Assembly (NCBI GenBank): GCA_934590165.1
Contig: CAKTOO010000004.1
Span: 62,001 to 126,000, forward strand
DNA from: an uncultured Dysosmobacter sp.
Lineage (GTDB): Bacteria > Bacillota > Clostridia > Oscillospirales > Oscillospiraceae
Reading direction: 5' to 3'
DNA length: 64,000 nt
The notes under the pieces were generated by a model. That model was not told the DNA's origin and made no database searches. It saw only the letters and a list, made by a program, of their open reading frames with translations. A program made the translations under genes and the position numbers. Shown here piece by piece: positions 8,348-16,753 of the stretch. Numbering within the stretch: the first letter of the stretch is position 1; the number at the start of each line of letters is the position of its first letter.

Positions 8348-8470
8348 ACAAGCAAAGAATGATAGCTGCAACGTAGTGCCGCGCGCACGGGCTGACACCT
8401 ATCATTCCTTATTTTTTTGATAGGTGTTTCAAACCAAAGCCGGTTTGGAGCGCCTTTTCTTTTTACCCGG
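8348..8470 (+). ncRNA. Structured leader of ssnA, candidate riboswitch or attenuator
   Basis: Within ten bases of the predicted start, GAATGATAG (8357-8365) pairs perfectly with CTATCATTC (8399-8407). It encloses a smaller hairpin GTGC/GCAC (8376-8388). The same 3' strand can instead take part in a second perfect 10-bp helix, ACACCTATCA (8395-8404) with TGATAGGTGT (8418-8427). The two helices share 8399-8404 and so exclude each other. A third hairpin, AAACC/GGTTT (8431-8445), is followed by a T-rich stretch at 8455-8464. This is the geometry of a ligand-controlled terminator or sequestering switch. I recall that an RNA motif named after ssnA has been proposed in Clostridiales; I could not check whether this is it. 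Confidence 0.6.
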
Positions 8471-8497
8471 ATTTAAAAACACAAGGAGGTTTTTCAT

Positions 8498-9841
8498 ATG
8501 ATCTTACTGGCAAACGGCAGAGTCATCACCCGGGACCCCGACGGTGTCGGTTACCTCAAGGACGGCGGCGTAGTCACCGACGGCGGAAAGATCGTGGAGG
8601 TCGGCGAGACCAGCCAGCTGAAGGCCAAGTATCCCCAGGCGGAATTCGTGGACGCCAGGGGCGGCGTCATCATGCCGGGCCTCATCAACGCCCACACCCA
8701 CATCTACTCCGCCCTGGCCCGGGGCCTGAGCATCAACGGTTACAATCCCACTAATTTCTATGAGGTGCTGGACGGCCAGTGGTGGTACATCGACCGCCAC
8801 CTGACCCTGGAGGCCACCCGGGCCAGCGCCCAGGCTCTGGTCATCGACTCCATCAAGCAGGGCGTCACCACCATTTTTGACCACCACGCCTCCTTCCGCG
8901 AGATTCCCGGCTCCCTCATGGAGATCGCGGAGGTGACGAAGGACTATGGCATCCGGGCCAGCCTTTGCTACGAGGTCTCCGACCGGGACGGCGATGAGAA
9001 ATCCATCCAGTCCGTCCAGGAAAACAAAGACTTCATCGACTACTGCGAGAAAAATCCCAGCGATATGCTGAAGGCCATGTTCGGCGGTCATGCCCTGTTC
9101 ACCATCTCTGACAAGACCTTCGACCGCATGAATGCCGCCAACGGCGGCCGGGTGGGCTACCACATCCATGTGTCCGAGGGCATGAATGATGTGTACGATT
9201 CCCTCCAAAATTACGGACGCCGCCCCGTCCAGCGGCTTCAGGACCACGGCATTCTGGGCCCCAAGACCATTCTGGGCCACTGCATCCACGTGAACACCGC
9301 CGAGATGGACATCATCAAGGCCACGGACACCATGTGCGTCAACAACCCCGAGAGCAACATGGGCAACGCTGTGGGCATCTCCCCCGTCCTCCAGCTCTAC
9401 AAGAAGGGCATCCTCATCGGCATGGGCACCGACGCCTACACCAACGACATGCTGGAATCCATCAAGGTGGCCCTGTGCTCCCAGCGGCACAACGCCTGCC
9501 TGCCCGGCGTGGGCTGGTGCGAGGTCACCGACATGCTGTTTAAGAACAACGCCAAAATGGCGGAGCGGTGCGGCTTCCCCACCATGGGCGTTTTGAAGCC
9601 CGGTGCCGCGGCGGATGTCATCGTCATGGACTACAAGCCCTTCACCCCCTTCTCCGACGCCAACATCGACGGCCACATGCTCTTCGGCATGACGGGCCGC
9701 CAGTGCCAGACCACTATGGTCAACGGCAAGCTTTTGATGAAGGACCGTCAGCTGGTGAACATCGACGAGGAAGCCGTCAACGCCCACATTCTGGAGGCGT
9801 CCAAGAAGCTGTGGGGCGAATTGAACCACTGCGAATATTGA
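8498..9841 (+). CDS. ssnA: Putative aminohydrolase SsnA
   Basis: This 447-residue amidohydrolase-superfamily protein has metal-binding motifs in order: NAHTHIYS (residues about 66-73), HIHVSEG (about 222), GHCIHV (about 263) and GTDAYTND (about 310). SsnA proteins are relatives of guanine deaminase and chlorohydrolase. They are found beside ygfK and selenium-dependent molybdenum hydroxylases in purine-fermenting anaerobes, so a purine or purine-breakdown deaminase or amidohydrolase is likely, but the substrate is unproven. AAGGAGG stands eight bases before the ATG. It is 34 bases ahead of ygfK in one operon, behind the structured leader. Confidence 0.93.
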   Translation: MILLANGRVITRDPDGVGYLKDGGVVTDGGKIVEVGETSQLKAKYPQAEFVDARGGVIMPGLINAHTHIYSALARGLSINGYNPTNFYEVLDGQWWYIDRHLTLEATRASAQALVIDSIKQGVTTIFDHHASFREIPGSLMEIAEVTKDYGIRASLCYEVSDRDGDEKSIQSVQENKDFIDYCEKNPSDMLKAMFGGHALFTISDKTFDRMNAANGGRVGYHIHVSEGMNDVYDSLQNYGRRPVQRLQDHGILGPKTILGHCIHVNTAEMDIIKATDTMCVNNPESNMGNAVGISPVLQLYKKGILIGMGTDAYTNDMLESIKVALCSQRHNACLPGVGWCEVTDMLFKNNAKMAERCGFPTMGVLKPGAAADVIVMDYKPFTPFSDANIDGHMLFGMTGRQCQTTMVNGKLLMKDRQLVNIDEEAVNAHILEASKKLWGELNHCEY

Positions 9842-9875
9842 TTTTAAGCGGAGTATTTGAGGAGGAAACTGCCAT

Positions 9876-12827
9876 ATGTCTGAACTGATGATCCCCATTC
9901 CCTTCCGGGAACTGATGACCTGGGTCACCACCGAATACCAGCGTGACGGCTCCGTGTTCGGCGTCCACAAGCCCTACAAGGCAGGCGTGAAGAAGCTGCC
10001 CATTTTCAGGGAGACCATCGAGACCCCCTTTGGCCCCGCCGCCGGCCCCAACACCCAGCTGGCCCAGAACATCATCGCCGGCTACTTCGGCGGCGCCCGG
10101 TTCTTTGAGCTGAAGACCGTCCAGAAGATGGACGGCGCAGAGCTGGCCGCCTGCATCAACCGGCCCTGCATTCTGGCAGAGGACGAGTGCTACAACTGCG
10201 AGTGGTCCACGGAGCTGTATGTCCAGCAGGCCTTTGAGGAGTACGTGAAGGCCTGGTGCGCCCTGAAGATCATGAGCAAGGTGTACGGCCTGGGCGACCC
10301 CAACGGGTTCGTGTTCAACATGAGTGTGGGCTACGACCTGGCCGGCATCCAGGGCGAGAAGATCGACACCTTCTTAAACGGCATGATGGATGCCTCCAAG
10401 ACCCCCATTTTCCAGGAGTGCATCCGGGTCCTGAAAGAGTTCTTCCCCGGTGAGAGCGCCTATATCGACACCATCACCCCCCATGTCTCCGGCAGCGTGA
10501 CGGTGTCCACCCTCCACGGCTGCCCGCCGGACGAGATCGAGCGCATTGCCAGCTACCTCATCGAGAAGAAGCACCTGCACACCTTCGTCAAGTGCAATCC
10601 CACCATTCTGGGCTATGAGACTGCCCGCTCCATTCTGGACGGCATGGGCTACGACTACATTGCCTTCGATGATCACCACTTCAAGGAGGACCTCCAATAC
10701 GCCGACGCCGTGCCCATGTTCCACCGGCTCCTGGCTCTGGCGGAGGCCAACGGCCTGGAATTCGGTCTGAAGCTGTCCAACACCTTCCCGGTGGATGTGA
10801 AGCAGAAGGAACTGCCCAGCGAGGAGATGTACATGGCGGGCAAGAGCCTGTTCCCCCTGACCACCACCATGGCCGCCCGCATCGCCCGGGAATTCGGCGG
10901 CAAGCTGCGCATCTCCTACGCCGGCGGCGCCGACGCCTTCAACATCGACAAGCTGTTCGCCTGCGGCATCTGGCCCATCACCATGGCCACCACGGAACTA
11001 AAGCCCGGCGGCTACCAGCGCTTCGTCCAGATCGGCGACAAGCTGGACACCATGGACTTCAAGCCCTTCACCGGCGTGGATGTGGGGGGCATTGAGGCCC
11101 TGGCCCTGGCGGCCCGGTCTGATAAGTACCATGTGAAGGCCGTAAAGCCCCTGCCCCGCCGGAAGCTCTACGAAAAGGTCCCCCTGATGGACTGCTTCAC
11201 CGCTCCCTGCAAGGGCGGCTGCCCCATCCAGCAGGACATCCCCGAATACATTGAGCTGTGCCGCAAGGGCCAGTATGCCTCTGCCCTGCGGCTCATCACC
11301 GAGAAGAACCCCCTGCCCTTCATCACCGGCACCATCTGCGCCCACCGGTGCCAGACCAAGTGCACCCGGAACTTCTATGACCAGTCCGTGCAGATCCGCG
11401 CTACGAAGCTGGTGGCCGCCGAAAAGGGCTATGACGCCTACATGACCAAGGTGAAAGCGCCCGTCCCCGTCACTGATGGCCGCAAAGTGGCCGTCATCGG
11501 CGGTGGTCCCACCGGCATGTCCGCGGCCTACTTCGTGGGCCGGGCCGGCATCCCCGTGACGCTGTTCGAGCGGTCCGACAAGCTGGGCGGCATCGTCCGT
11601 CATGTCATCCCTGCCTTCCGCATCTCTGATGCTGCCATCGACAAGGATGTGGCCCTCATGGAGAAGATGGGCGTGGATGTGCGGCTGAACACCGAGGCTC
11701 CTTCCGTAGCTGAGCTGAAAGCCCAGGGCTACACCCACATTTTCTTCGCCGTGGGCGCCTGGAAGGCCGGTAAGCTGGATATCCCCGGCAACGTGGTGCC
11801 CGTCATCGGCTGGCTGAAGAATATGAAGGCCGGCAAGGCCGTCTCCCTGGGCCATGTGGCCGTGGTGGGCGGCGGCAACACCGCCATGGACGCCGCCCGG
11901 GCCGCCCTCCGGGCCGGTGCGAAGTCCTCCACCCTGGTGTACCGCCGCACCCGCAAGTACATGCCCGCCGACGCCGAGGAGCTGGAGCTGGCTATCGCCG
12001 ACGGCGTGCAGTTCCTGGAGCTGGTGGCTCCCGTGGAGCAGAAGGACGGCAAGCTGGTGTGTGAGAAGATGAAGCTGGGCGAGCCCGACGCCAAGGGCCG
12101 CCGCAAGCCCGAGCCCACCGGTGAGTTTACGGAGATCGCCTGCGACACCGTTATCTCCGCCGTGGGCGAAAAGGTGGAGAGCGAGCTGTTCACCGCCAAT
12201 GGCATCACCGTGGACGAGCGGGGCATTCCCGATTTCAAGACCAATCTGGAGGGCGTCTACGTGGGCGGCGACGCCATGCGGGGTCCCGCCACCGTGGTGG
12301 AAGGCATCTCCGACGCCCAGGGCTTTTCCAATGCCGTCATCGGCTCCGCTTACAAGTTCGCCATCCCCGGCCACGCCAAGGCGACCCGGGAATCCGCCAT
12401 CGCCAAGAAGGGCATCCTTTGCGAGTCCGCCAAGTGTGAGGGGGACCGGTGCCTGACCTGCAACGTGGTGTGCCAGGTGTGCGCCGATGTGTGCCCCAAC
12501 CGGGCCAACGTGGTCATTGAGCTGCCCGACGGCCGCCGCCAGATCCTGCATGTGGATAGAATGTGCAACGAGTGCGGCAACTGTGCCATCTTCTGCCCCT
12601 ACGACTCCGCCCCCTACCGGGATAAGTTCACTTTGTTCAAGGACGGCAATGGCTTCTCTGAGAGCGAGAAAAACAGCGGCTTCCTGTCCCTGGGCGGCCA
12701 TAAGGTCCTGGTCCGCCTGAACGGCAAGGTCCTGAACGTGGACCTGGACCAGCCCAACGACCTGCCCGCCGACGTGGAGGTCTTTATCCTCACCGTCCTC
12801 ACCAAGTACGCCTACCTCATCGGATAA
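9876..12827 (+). CDS. ygfK: YgfK family iron-sulfur flavoprotein (annotated as putative selenate reductase subunit)
   Basis: The 983-residue product has four parts. Residues 1 to about 425 resemble a dihydroorotate/dihydropyrimidine dehydrogenase-type barrel. Residues about 430-520 are cysteine-rich and GltD-like (CFTAPCKGGCPIQQDIPEY, CAHRCQTKCTRN). Residues about 530-830 have an FAD site (VAVIGGGPTGMSAAYF) and an NAD(P)H site (VAVVGGGNTAMDAARAALRA). A C-terminal ferredoxin-like segment carries CLTCNVVCQVCADVCP and CNECGNCAIFCP. This layout parallels dihydropyrimidine dehydrogenase and suggests an NAD(P)H-linked oxidoreductase in purine catabolism. The selenate-reductase name comes from an E. 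coli phenotype and should not be taken literally. It follows ssnA by 34 bases and ends at a strong terminator. Confidence 0.94.
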   Translation: MSELMIPIPFRELMTWVTTEYQRDGSVFGVHKPYKAGVKKLPIFRETIETPFGPAAGPNTQLAQNIIAGYFGGARFFELKTVQKMDGAELAACINRPCILAEDECYNCEWSTELYVQQAFEEYVKAWCALKIMSKVYGLGDPNGFVFNMSVGYDLAGIQGEKIDTFLNGMMDASKTPIFQECIRVLKEFFPGESAYIDTITPHVSGSVTVSTLHGCPPDEIERIASYLIEKKHLHTFVKCNPTILGYETARSILDGMGYDYIAFDDHHFKEDLQYADAVPMFHRLLALAEANGLEFGLKLSNTFPVDVKQKELPSEEMYMAGKSLFPLTTTMAARIAREFGGKLRISYAGGADAFNIDKLFACGIWPITMATTELKPGGYQRFVQIGDKLDTMDFKPFTGVDVGGIEALALAARSDKYHVKAVKPLPRRKLYEKVPLMDCFTAPCKGGCPIQQDIPEYIELCRKGQYASALRLITEKNPLPFITGTICAHRCQTKCTRNFYDQSVQIRATKLVAAEKGYDAYMTKVKAPVPVTDGRKVAVIGGGPTGMSAAYFVGRAGIPVTLFERSDKLGGIVRHVIPAFRISDAAIDKDVALMEKMGVDVRLNTEAPSVAELKAQGYTHIFFAVGAWKAGKLDIPGNVVPVIGWLKNMKAGKAVSLGHVAVVGGGNTAMDAARAALRAGAKSSTLVYRRTRKYMPADAEELELAIADGVQFLELVAPVEQKDGKLVCEKMKLGEPDAKGRRKPEPTGEFTEIACDTVISAVGEKVESELFTANGITVDERGIPDFKTNLEGVYVGGDAMRGPATVVEGISDAQGFSNAVIGSAYKFAIPGHAKATRESAIAKKGILCESAKCEGDRCLTCNVVCQVCADVCPNRANVVIELPDGRRQILHVDRMCNECGNCAIFCPYDSAPYRDKFTLFKDGNGFSESEKNSGFLSLGGHKVLVRLNGKVLNVDLDQPNDLPADVEVFILTVLTKYAYLIG

Positions 12828-12836
12828 CGCATTTGC

Positions 12837-12869
12837 ACAAACACCCGGCGGAAACCGCCGGGTGTTTGT
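12837..12869 (+). terminator. Terminator after ygfK
   Basis: A perfect 15-bp stem (ACAAACACCCGGCGG and complement) with an AAA loop starts 10 bases after the stop. Confidence 0.85.
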
Positions 12870-12916
12870 CTTTCTATGGAAATCTCATACGTGTATGCTT
12901 GTCTTTCTTTGGAAAT
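12866..12916. repeat. Two-copy 18-bp direct repeat in the decarboxylase promoter region
   Basis: TTGTCTTTCTATGGAAAT at 12866-12883 recurs at 12899-12916 with one mismatch, a 33-base period. The second copy supplies the likely -35 box. The repeat could be a regulator site or a local duplication. Confidence 0.7.
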
Positions 12917-12936
12917 ATGGTATCATGGTGATACCA
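12899..12936 (+). promoter_or_regulatory. Promoter of the decarboxylase with an overlapping inverted repeat (candidate operator)
   Basis: TTGTCT (12899-12904) and TATCAT (12921-12926) are 16 bases apart. A perfect 8-bp inverted repeat, TGGTATCA-TGG-TGATACCA (12918-12936), covers the -10 box and the start point, which suits a repressor site. Confidence 0.55.
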
Positions 12937-12960
12937 ACTATATTAAAGGAGGATCTTCCC

Positions 12961-14160
12961 ATGGCAGACCGCCGCGTATTGCTGGAGCTTCTGAACCGCT
13001 ACAACAACTTCTACCTCTATGAGGAGTCCGTTATTCTGGAGGCCGCCGGCCGCCTGAAAGCCAACTTCCCCGGTGCCCAGTTTCTGTATTCCATGAAGTG
13101 CAACCCCGCCGGGCGGGTACTGGACGCCGTATTCAGCCAGGGCTTCGGCACCGACGCTGCCAGTCTGGGGGAGGTCATCGCCGCCGGAGAACACGGCGTT
13201 CCCGCCGATCTCATCTACTTTTCCGCTCCCGGCCGCACGGAGGCTGATTTGCGCTCCGCCTGGGGCCGCTGTGTCCTCATTGCCGATAGCCTCCACGAAT
13301 TGGACATGATCCGGAAGATCGCCGCCGAGAATGGGGAGACACCGGAGATTGGCGTGCGCATCAATCCGGACTTCACCTTCGCCGCTGACAGCGGCGTTCC
13401 CGGCAAGTTCGGTGTGGACGAAGAAGCACTCTGGAGCGCCGACCTCACCGGCGTGAAGCTGGTGGGCATCCATGTCCACGCCAAGAGCCAGGAGCTGTCC
13501 GCCGCCGTGCTGGCCCACTATTACGAAAACATGTTCGCCCTCATCGGCAGGGTCCAGGAGCATCTGGGCGTGACGCTGCGGTTCGCCAACTTCGGCTCCG
13601 GTCTGGGCATTCCCTTCGCCCCCGGTGAGGAGCCTCTGGACGTGGAGGCCCTGGGCAGCCGTTTCCAGGCCATACTGGCGGAGTGCCAGACCGCTTATCC
13701 CGGTCTCCAGATCCTCATTGAGACCGGCCGCTATGTCTCTGGCAAAAGCGGCACCTACGTCGCCAAGGTCCTGGACAAGAAGGTATCCCACGGCAAGACC
13801 TTCCTCATCCTGAACGGCACGCTGAACGCCTTTGCCCGGCCCGCCGTGGCCCAGATGGTCCGGGGCTTCACGGACCATCCCTTCCCCTATGAGCCCATTT
13901 TCACCCATGTGGACGCCTCCGCCCTTCTGCCCCTGACGGACAATCAGGACACCGAGGTGGTCACCCTGGCCGGTAACCTGTGTACCTCCGCGGACATCAT
14001 CGCCAAGGACATCTCCCTGCCCCGCATGGAGATCGGCGACGGCCTGGCTCTGGACAATGCCGGCTGCTACGCCGCCGTCATGACCCCCATGCAGTTCGCC
14101 TTCATGGCCCAGCCCGCCCAGCTGTTTTTGACCCAGGACGGCCGGGTGCTGAAGGCCTGA
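12961..14160 (+). CDS. PLP fold-III decarboxylase (diaminopimelate/ornithine decarboxylase family)
   Basis: This 399-residue protein is of the alanine-racemase-like fold III decarboxylase family. The PLP lysine lies in FLYSMKCNP near residue 45, the phosphate-binding glycines in NFGSGLGIPF near 205, and NLCTSADIIAKD near 340 holds the catalytic-cysteine region. Sequence does not settle whether it acts on diaminopimelate, another basic amino acid or a polyamine precursor. The ATG at 12961 has AAAGGAGG upstream; the reading frame upstream has no usable start. It is followed 29 bases later by a broken gene and has its own promoter with an operator-like repeat. Confidence 0.88.
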   Translation: MADRRVLLELLNRYNNFYLYEESVILEAAGRLKANFPGAQFLYSMKCNPAGRVLDAVFSQGFGTDAASLGEVIAAGEHGVPADLIYFSAPGRTEADLRSAWGRCVLIADSLHELDMIRKIAAENGETPEIGVRINPDFTFAADSGVPGKFGVDEEALWSADLTGVKLVGIHVHAKSQELSAAVLAHYYENMFALIGRVQEHLGVTLRFANFGSGLGIPFAPGEEPLDVEALGSRFQAILAECQTAYPGLQILIETGRYVSGKSGTYVAKVLDKKVSHGKTFLILNGTLNAFARPAVAQMVRGFTDHPFPYEPIFTHVDASALLPLTDNQDTEVVTLAGNLCTSADIIAKDISLPRMEIGDGLALDNAGCYAAVMTPMQFAFMAQPAQLFLTQDGRVLKA

Positions 14161-14189
14161 GCACGTTTTCCGGAAAAGAGGATTCCTGC

Positions 14190-14728
14190 ATGCCCCGAAC
14201 GCCCAAAGCCGAAAAGGGGAAAAATTTGTTCCTGCTGGTCATTCTGGCGGCGTTTCTGCTGCTCACCGTGCCCTATCTCCGCATCCCCCTCTCCATCGGG
14301 GAGCACACCTACACCGGCGGCCTTTACCGCCAGGACACCGGGGAACTGGTGGAAACCGCCTCTCTGACCCTCTCCGGTACCCGGACATACTGCCTGCGAA
14401 GAAGCGGCCGCTCCGTGGAGGGGGAGGCCTCTGTGACCATCGGCTCCTTTTCCAAGGACTGGTGGCTCATCTCCCGCGCCACCGCCTACGGCTGCTTTGG
14501 CGGCTCTGGTACGACGGCCCATCATACAGTCTGGGAAGCAGCGCCCTCAGCACCGAGCTGCTGGGCGATTTCCAGCAGGGTAGCTTCTCCTACCGCAGGG
14601 ACTTTTCCGCCGTGGTGATCGAGTTGTACCAAGATAACACGCTCTATTACCTGTCCGTGACGGAGGACGGCTCTTCCCTGACGCCGGAAACCGCACTGGA
14701 GAGCTTCCTCCTTTCCCGGGAATGGTAA
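14190..14728 (+). pseudogene. Small membrane-anchored protein broken by a frameshift
   Basis: The gene starts at ATG 14190 behind AGAGGA. It encodes a short charged head, a membrane segment (NLFLLVILAAFLLLTVPYL) and a beta-rich outer domain as far as about residue 105. Around 14500-14525 the meaningful reading moves to the +2 frame. There it continues YDGPSYSLGSSALSTELLG to YYLSVTEDGSSLTPETALES and stops at 14728 just before a terminator. Restoring one base would give a continuous protein of about 179 residues. This is either a true single-base deletion or a sequencing error. I do not recognise the family. Confidence 0.7.
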
Positions 14729-14738
14729 CAACATACGC

Positions 14739-14772
14739 AAAAACGCCTCCGGTAAAACCGGAGGCGTTTTTT
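14739..14772. terminator. Bidirectional terminator between convergent genes
   Basis: The stem AAAAACGCCTCCGGT / ACCGGAGGCGTTTTTT has a short A loop and A/T tails on both strands. It ends the broken gene on the plus strand and the LURP-one-like gene on the minus strand. Confidence 0.88.
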
Positions 14773-15242
14773 CAATTTCGGGAGCACTTTTCCGCGTCGA
14801 TGGCCAGGACCAGCATCAACGCGCACAGGGCATCCTTTGGGTCCATGACATCAATGACATAGGTATCCGTCCAATGGAACAGTTCCTTGGAGATGGTGGC
14901 CACCAAGGCCCCGCAGGCCTCCCGGACGGTATAGTCCCACTCCAGAAAGCTGCCCTCCACCTGCCAGCCGTTACAGTCGATGTCAAACCGGGGCTGAAAG
15001 AAGGTGAACTCCTTCTGGATGCTGCCCACGTACCGGTCGCGGATGTACAGTTCGAACTTTGGCAGCAAGGTGAATACCTTTTCCTGCACCGTGCCAATGT
15101 GCTCTCCGTGGGCGTCCAGGATGTGGAGGCAGTGGCCCCAGGCGAGCTTTCCCTCCACAGTGTATACGGTGCTGCCAGTTTCATCATAGATATCGTAGCT
15201 GTCAAACCACGAAAACAGGCGCTGCCTGAATAACAGGCGCAT
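14772..15242 (-). CDS. LURP-one-related (YxjI/tubby-like) family protein
   Basis: This 156-residue protein begins MRLLFRQRLFSWFDSYDIYD, followed by YTVEGKLAWGHCLHILD and IGTVQEKVFTLLPKFELYI. This is the pattern of the LURP-one-related family, which has a tubby/scramblase-like barrel. No enzymatic role is established in bacteria. GAGGAG precedes the ATG, and the scfB stop is only six bases upstream, so it is the third gene of the SCIFF transcription unit. Whether it has anything to do with SCIFF is unknown. Confidence 0.85.
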   Translation of the reverse strand: MRLLFRQRLFSWFDSYDIYDETGSTVYTVEGKLAWGHCLHILDAHGEHIGTVQEKVFTLLPKFELYIRDRYVGSIQKEFTFFQPRFDIDCNGWQVEGSFLEWDYTVREACGALVATISKELFHWTDTYVIDVMDPKDALCALMLVLAIDAEKCSRN

Positions 15243-15248
15243 GGCTCC

Positions 15249-16640
15249 TCACTCCTTGTGGGCGGGCTCCAGCCCGGCGTTTGCGATCTCCATCATAATG
15301 GCGCACTCGATGCGCTTGCGGAACAGGTCACAGCCGTACTCATACACGCCCTTGATGCTGCCGGTGGCGTGATAGGCGTTGGCGGCGCAGCCGCCGGAGC
15401 AGTACATCCGGGCCCAGCAGTCCCGGCATCCGGGGCGGGCGTAGGCGTTGCACTGTTTGAACTCGTCCCGCAGGGCCGTGTTGGTAACGCCCTGCCACAC
15501 ATCGCCCATGGAATACTTGGGGTCACCCACGAACTGATGGCAGGGGTACAGCTCACCCCAGGGGGTCACAGCCAGATACTCCGTGCCGCTGCCGCAGCCG
15601 GAGATGCGCTTATAGACGCAGGGACCGGCCTTCAGGTCGATCATATAGTGATAGAAGGTGAAGCCGTTGCCCGCCTTCTTCCGGCGGATCATCTCCTTGG
15701 CCAGCAGCTCGTACTGTTCAAAGAGAATGGGCTTATCCTCCTCCGTCAGAGCGTAGGGCTCATCGGGGCCGCAGACCACCGGCTCCATGGAAAGCTCCGT
15801 GAAGCCCAGGTCCGCCATGTGCAGCAGGTCCTTGGTAAATTCCACGTTGTTGTGGGTGAAGGTGCCCCGGACATAGTAGCCCTTGCCGCCCCGGCTCTCC
15901 ACCAGTTTCTGGAACTTGGGCACAATGATGTCGTAGCTGCCCTTGCCGCTGGCGGTCTTGCGAAGGCGGTCGTGGACCTCCTTCCGGCCGTCCAGGCTCA
16001 GTACCACGTTGTGCATTTCCTTGTTGGCAAATTCGATGACATCATCGTCAATGAGCATGCCGTTGGTGGTGAGTGTAAAGCGGAACTTCTTGTTATGAAT
16101 TTTCTCCTGCTCCCGGCCATAGGCCACCAGCCGCTTCACCACATCCCAGTTCATGAGGGGCTCACCGCCGAAGAAGTCCACCTCCAGGTTCCGGCGGCTG
16201 CCGGAGTGGGCAATAAGGAAGTCCAGGGCCTGCTTGCCCACCTCAAAGCTCATGAGGGCACGCTCTCCCTGGTACTTACCCTGGCTTGCAAAGCAATACT
16301 CGCAGGTGAGATTGCAGGTGTGGGCCACATGGAGGCACAGGGCCTTGATGACGGTGTTGCGCGCCTTGAAATCAAAGGCCAGATGCTCGTAGGCGTCGGG
16401 GGCAAACAACTTACCCTTGGCCTTCAGGTCCTCCACGTTCTCCAGAACCTCCTGGATCTCGCTCTCCGTCACCTCTGGCTGGCCGCTGTACTTTTCCAGC
16501 ATGGCGGCGACAATCTCATCGGCGCTGTGGCCCTCGTACATGGAGATGACGTCATAGGCCAGATCGTCCACCACATGGACGGAGCCGCTGTACACATCCA
16601 GCACGATATTATAGCCATTGAGTTGATAACAGTGGATCAT
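15249..16640 (-). CDS. scfB: SCIFF peptide maturase, radical SAM/SPASM thioether-forming enzyme
   Basis: This 463-residue protein has an N-terminal peptide-recognition-type domain (residues 1 to about 90). The radical SAM CxxxCxxC motif follows at Cys109, Cys113 and Cys116 (HTCNLTCEYCFASQG). A SPASM region ends with CRDCWARMYCSGGCAANAY, with further cysteines near residues 335-365. Together with the SCIFF peptide just upstream this identifies the maturase that forms a Cys-to-alpha-carbon thioether in that peptide. The ATG at 16640 has AAGGAAAG upstream. A hairpin separates it from scfA. Confidence 0.96.
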   Translation of the reverse strand: MIHCYQLNGYNIVLDVYSGSVHVVDDLAYDVISMYEGHSADEIVAAMLEKYSGQPEVTESEIQEVLENVEDLKAKGKLFAPDAYEHLAFDFKARNTVIKALCLHVAHTCNLTCEYCFASQGKYQGERALMSFEVGKQALDFLIAHSGSRRNLEVDFFGGEPLMNWDVVKRLVAYGREQEKIHNKKFRFTLTTNGMLIDDDVIEFANKEMHNVVLSLDGRKEVHDRLRKTASGKGSYDIIVPKFQKLVESRGGKGYYVRGTFTHNNVEFTKDLLHMADLGFTELSMEPVVCGPDEPYALTEEDKPILFEQYELLAKEMIRRKKAGNGFTFYHYMIDLKAGPCVYKRISGCGSGTEYLAVTPWGELYPCHQFVGDPKYSMGDVWQGVTNTALRDEFKQCNAYARPGCRDCWARMYCSGGCAANAYHATGSIKGVYEYGCDLFRKRIECAIMMEIANAGLEPAHKE

Positions 16641-16694
16641 AGTTTCACACTTTCCTTATATCATAGGTTCATTGATCTATCATCTGTGCCATCC

Positions 16695-16743
16695 CAAAAA
16701 AATCGCCACTCGGCCTGCATACAGCCGGGCAGCGACTTTTTTG
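16695..16743 (-). terminator. Imperfect hairpin between scfA and scfB (probable partial terminator)
   Basis: On the minus strand A/T runs flank TCGC/GCGA and CGGC/GCCG pairings with an internal mismatch region, ending in a T run. The position suggests an attenuating terminator that lets more scfA than scfB transcript accumulate. Confidence 0.6.
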
Positions 16744-16753
16744 TTCATGCAGC

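Noticed and set aside
9876..12827. A selenate respiration enzyme
   Set aside because: The name of YgfK comes from an indirect phenotype. The domain order is that of a pyridine-nucleotide flavoprotein like dihydropyrimidine dehydrogenase, with no molybdopterin domain.
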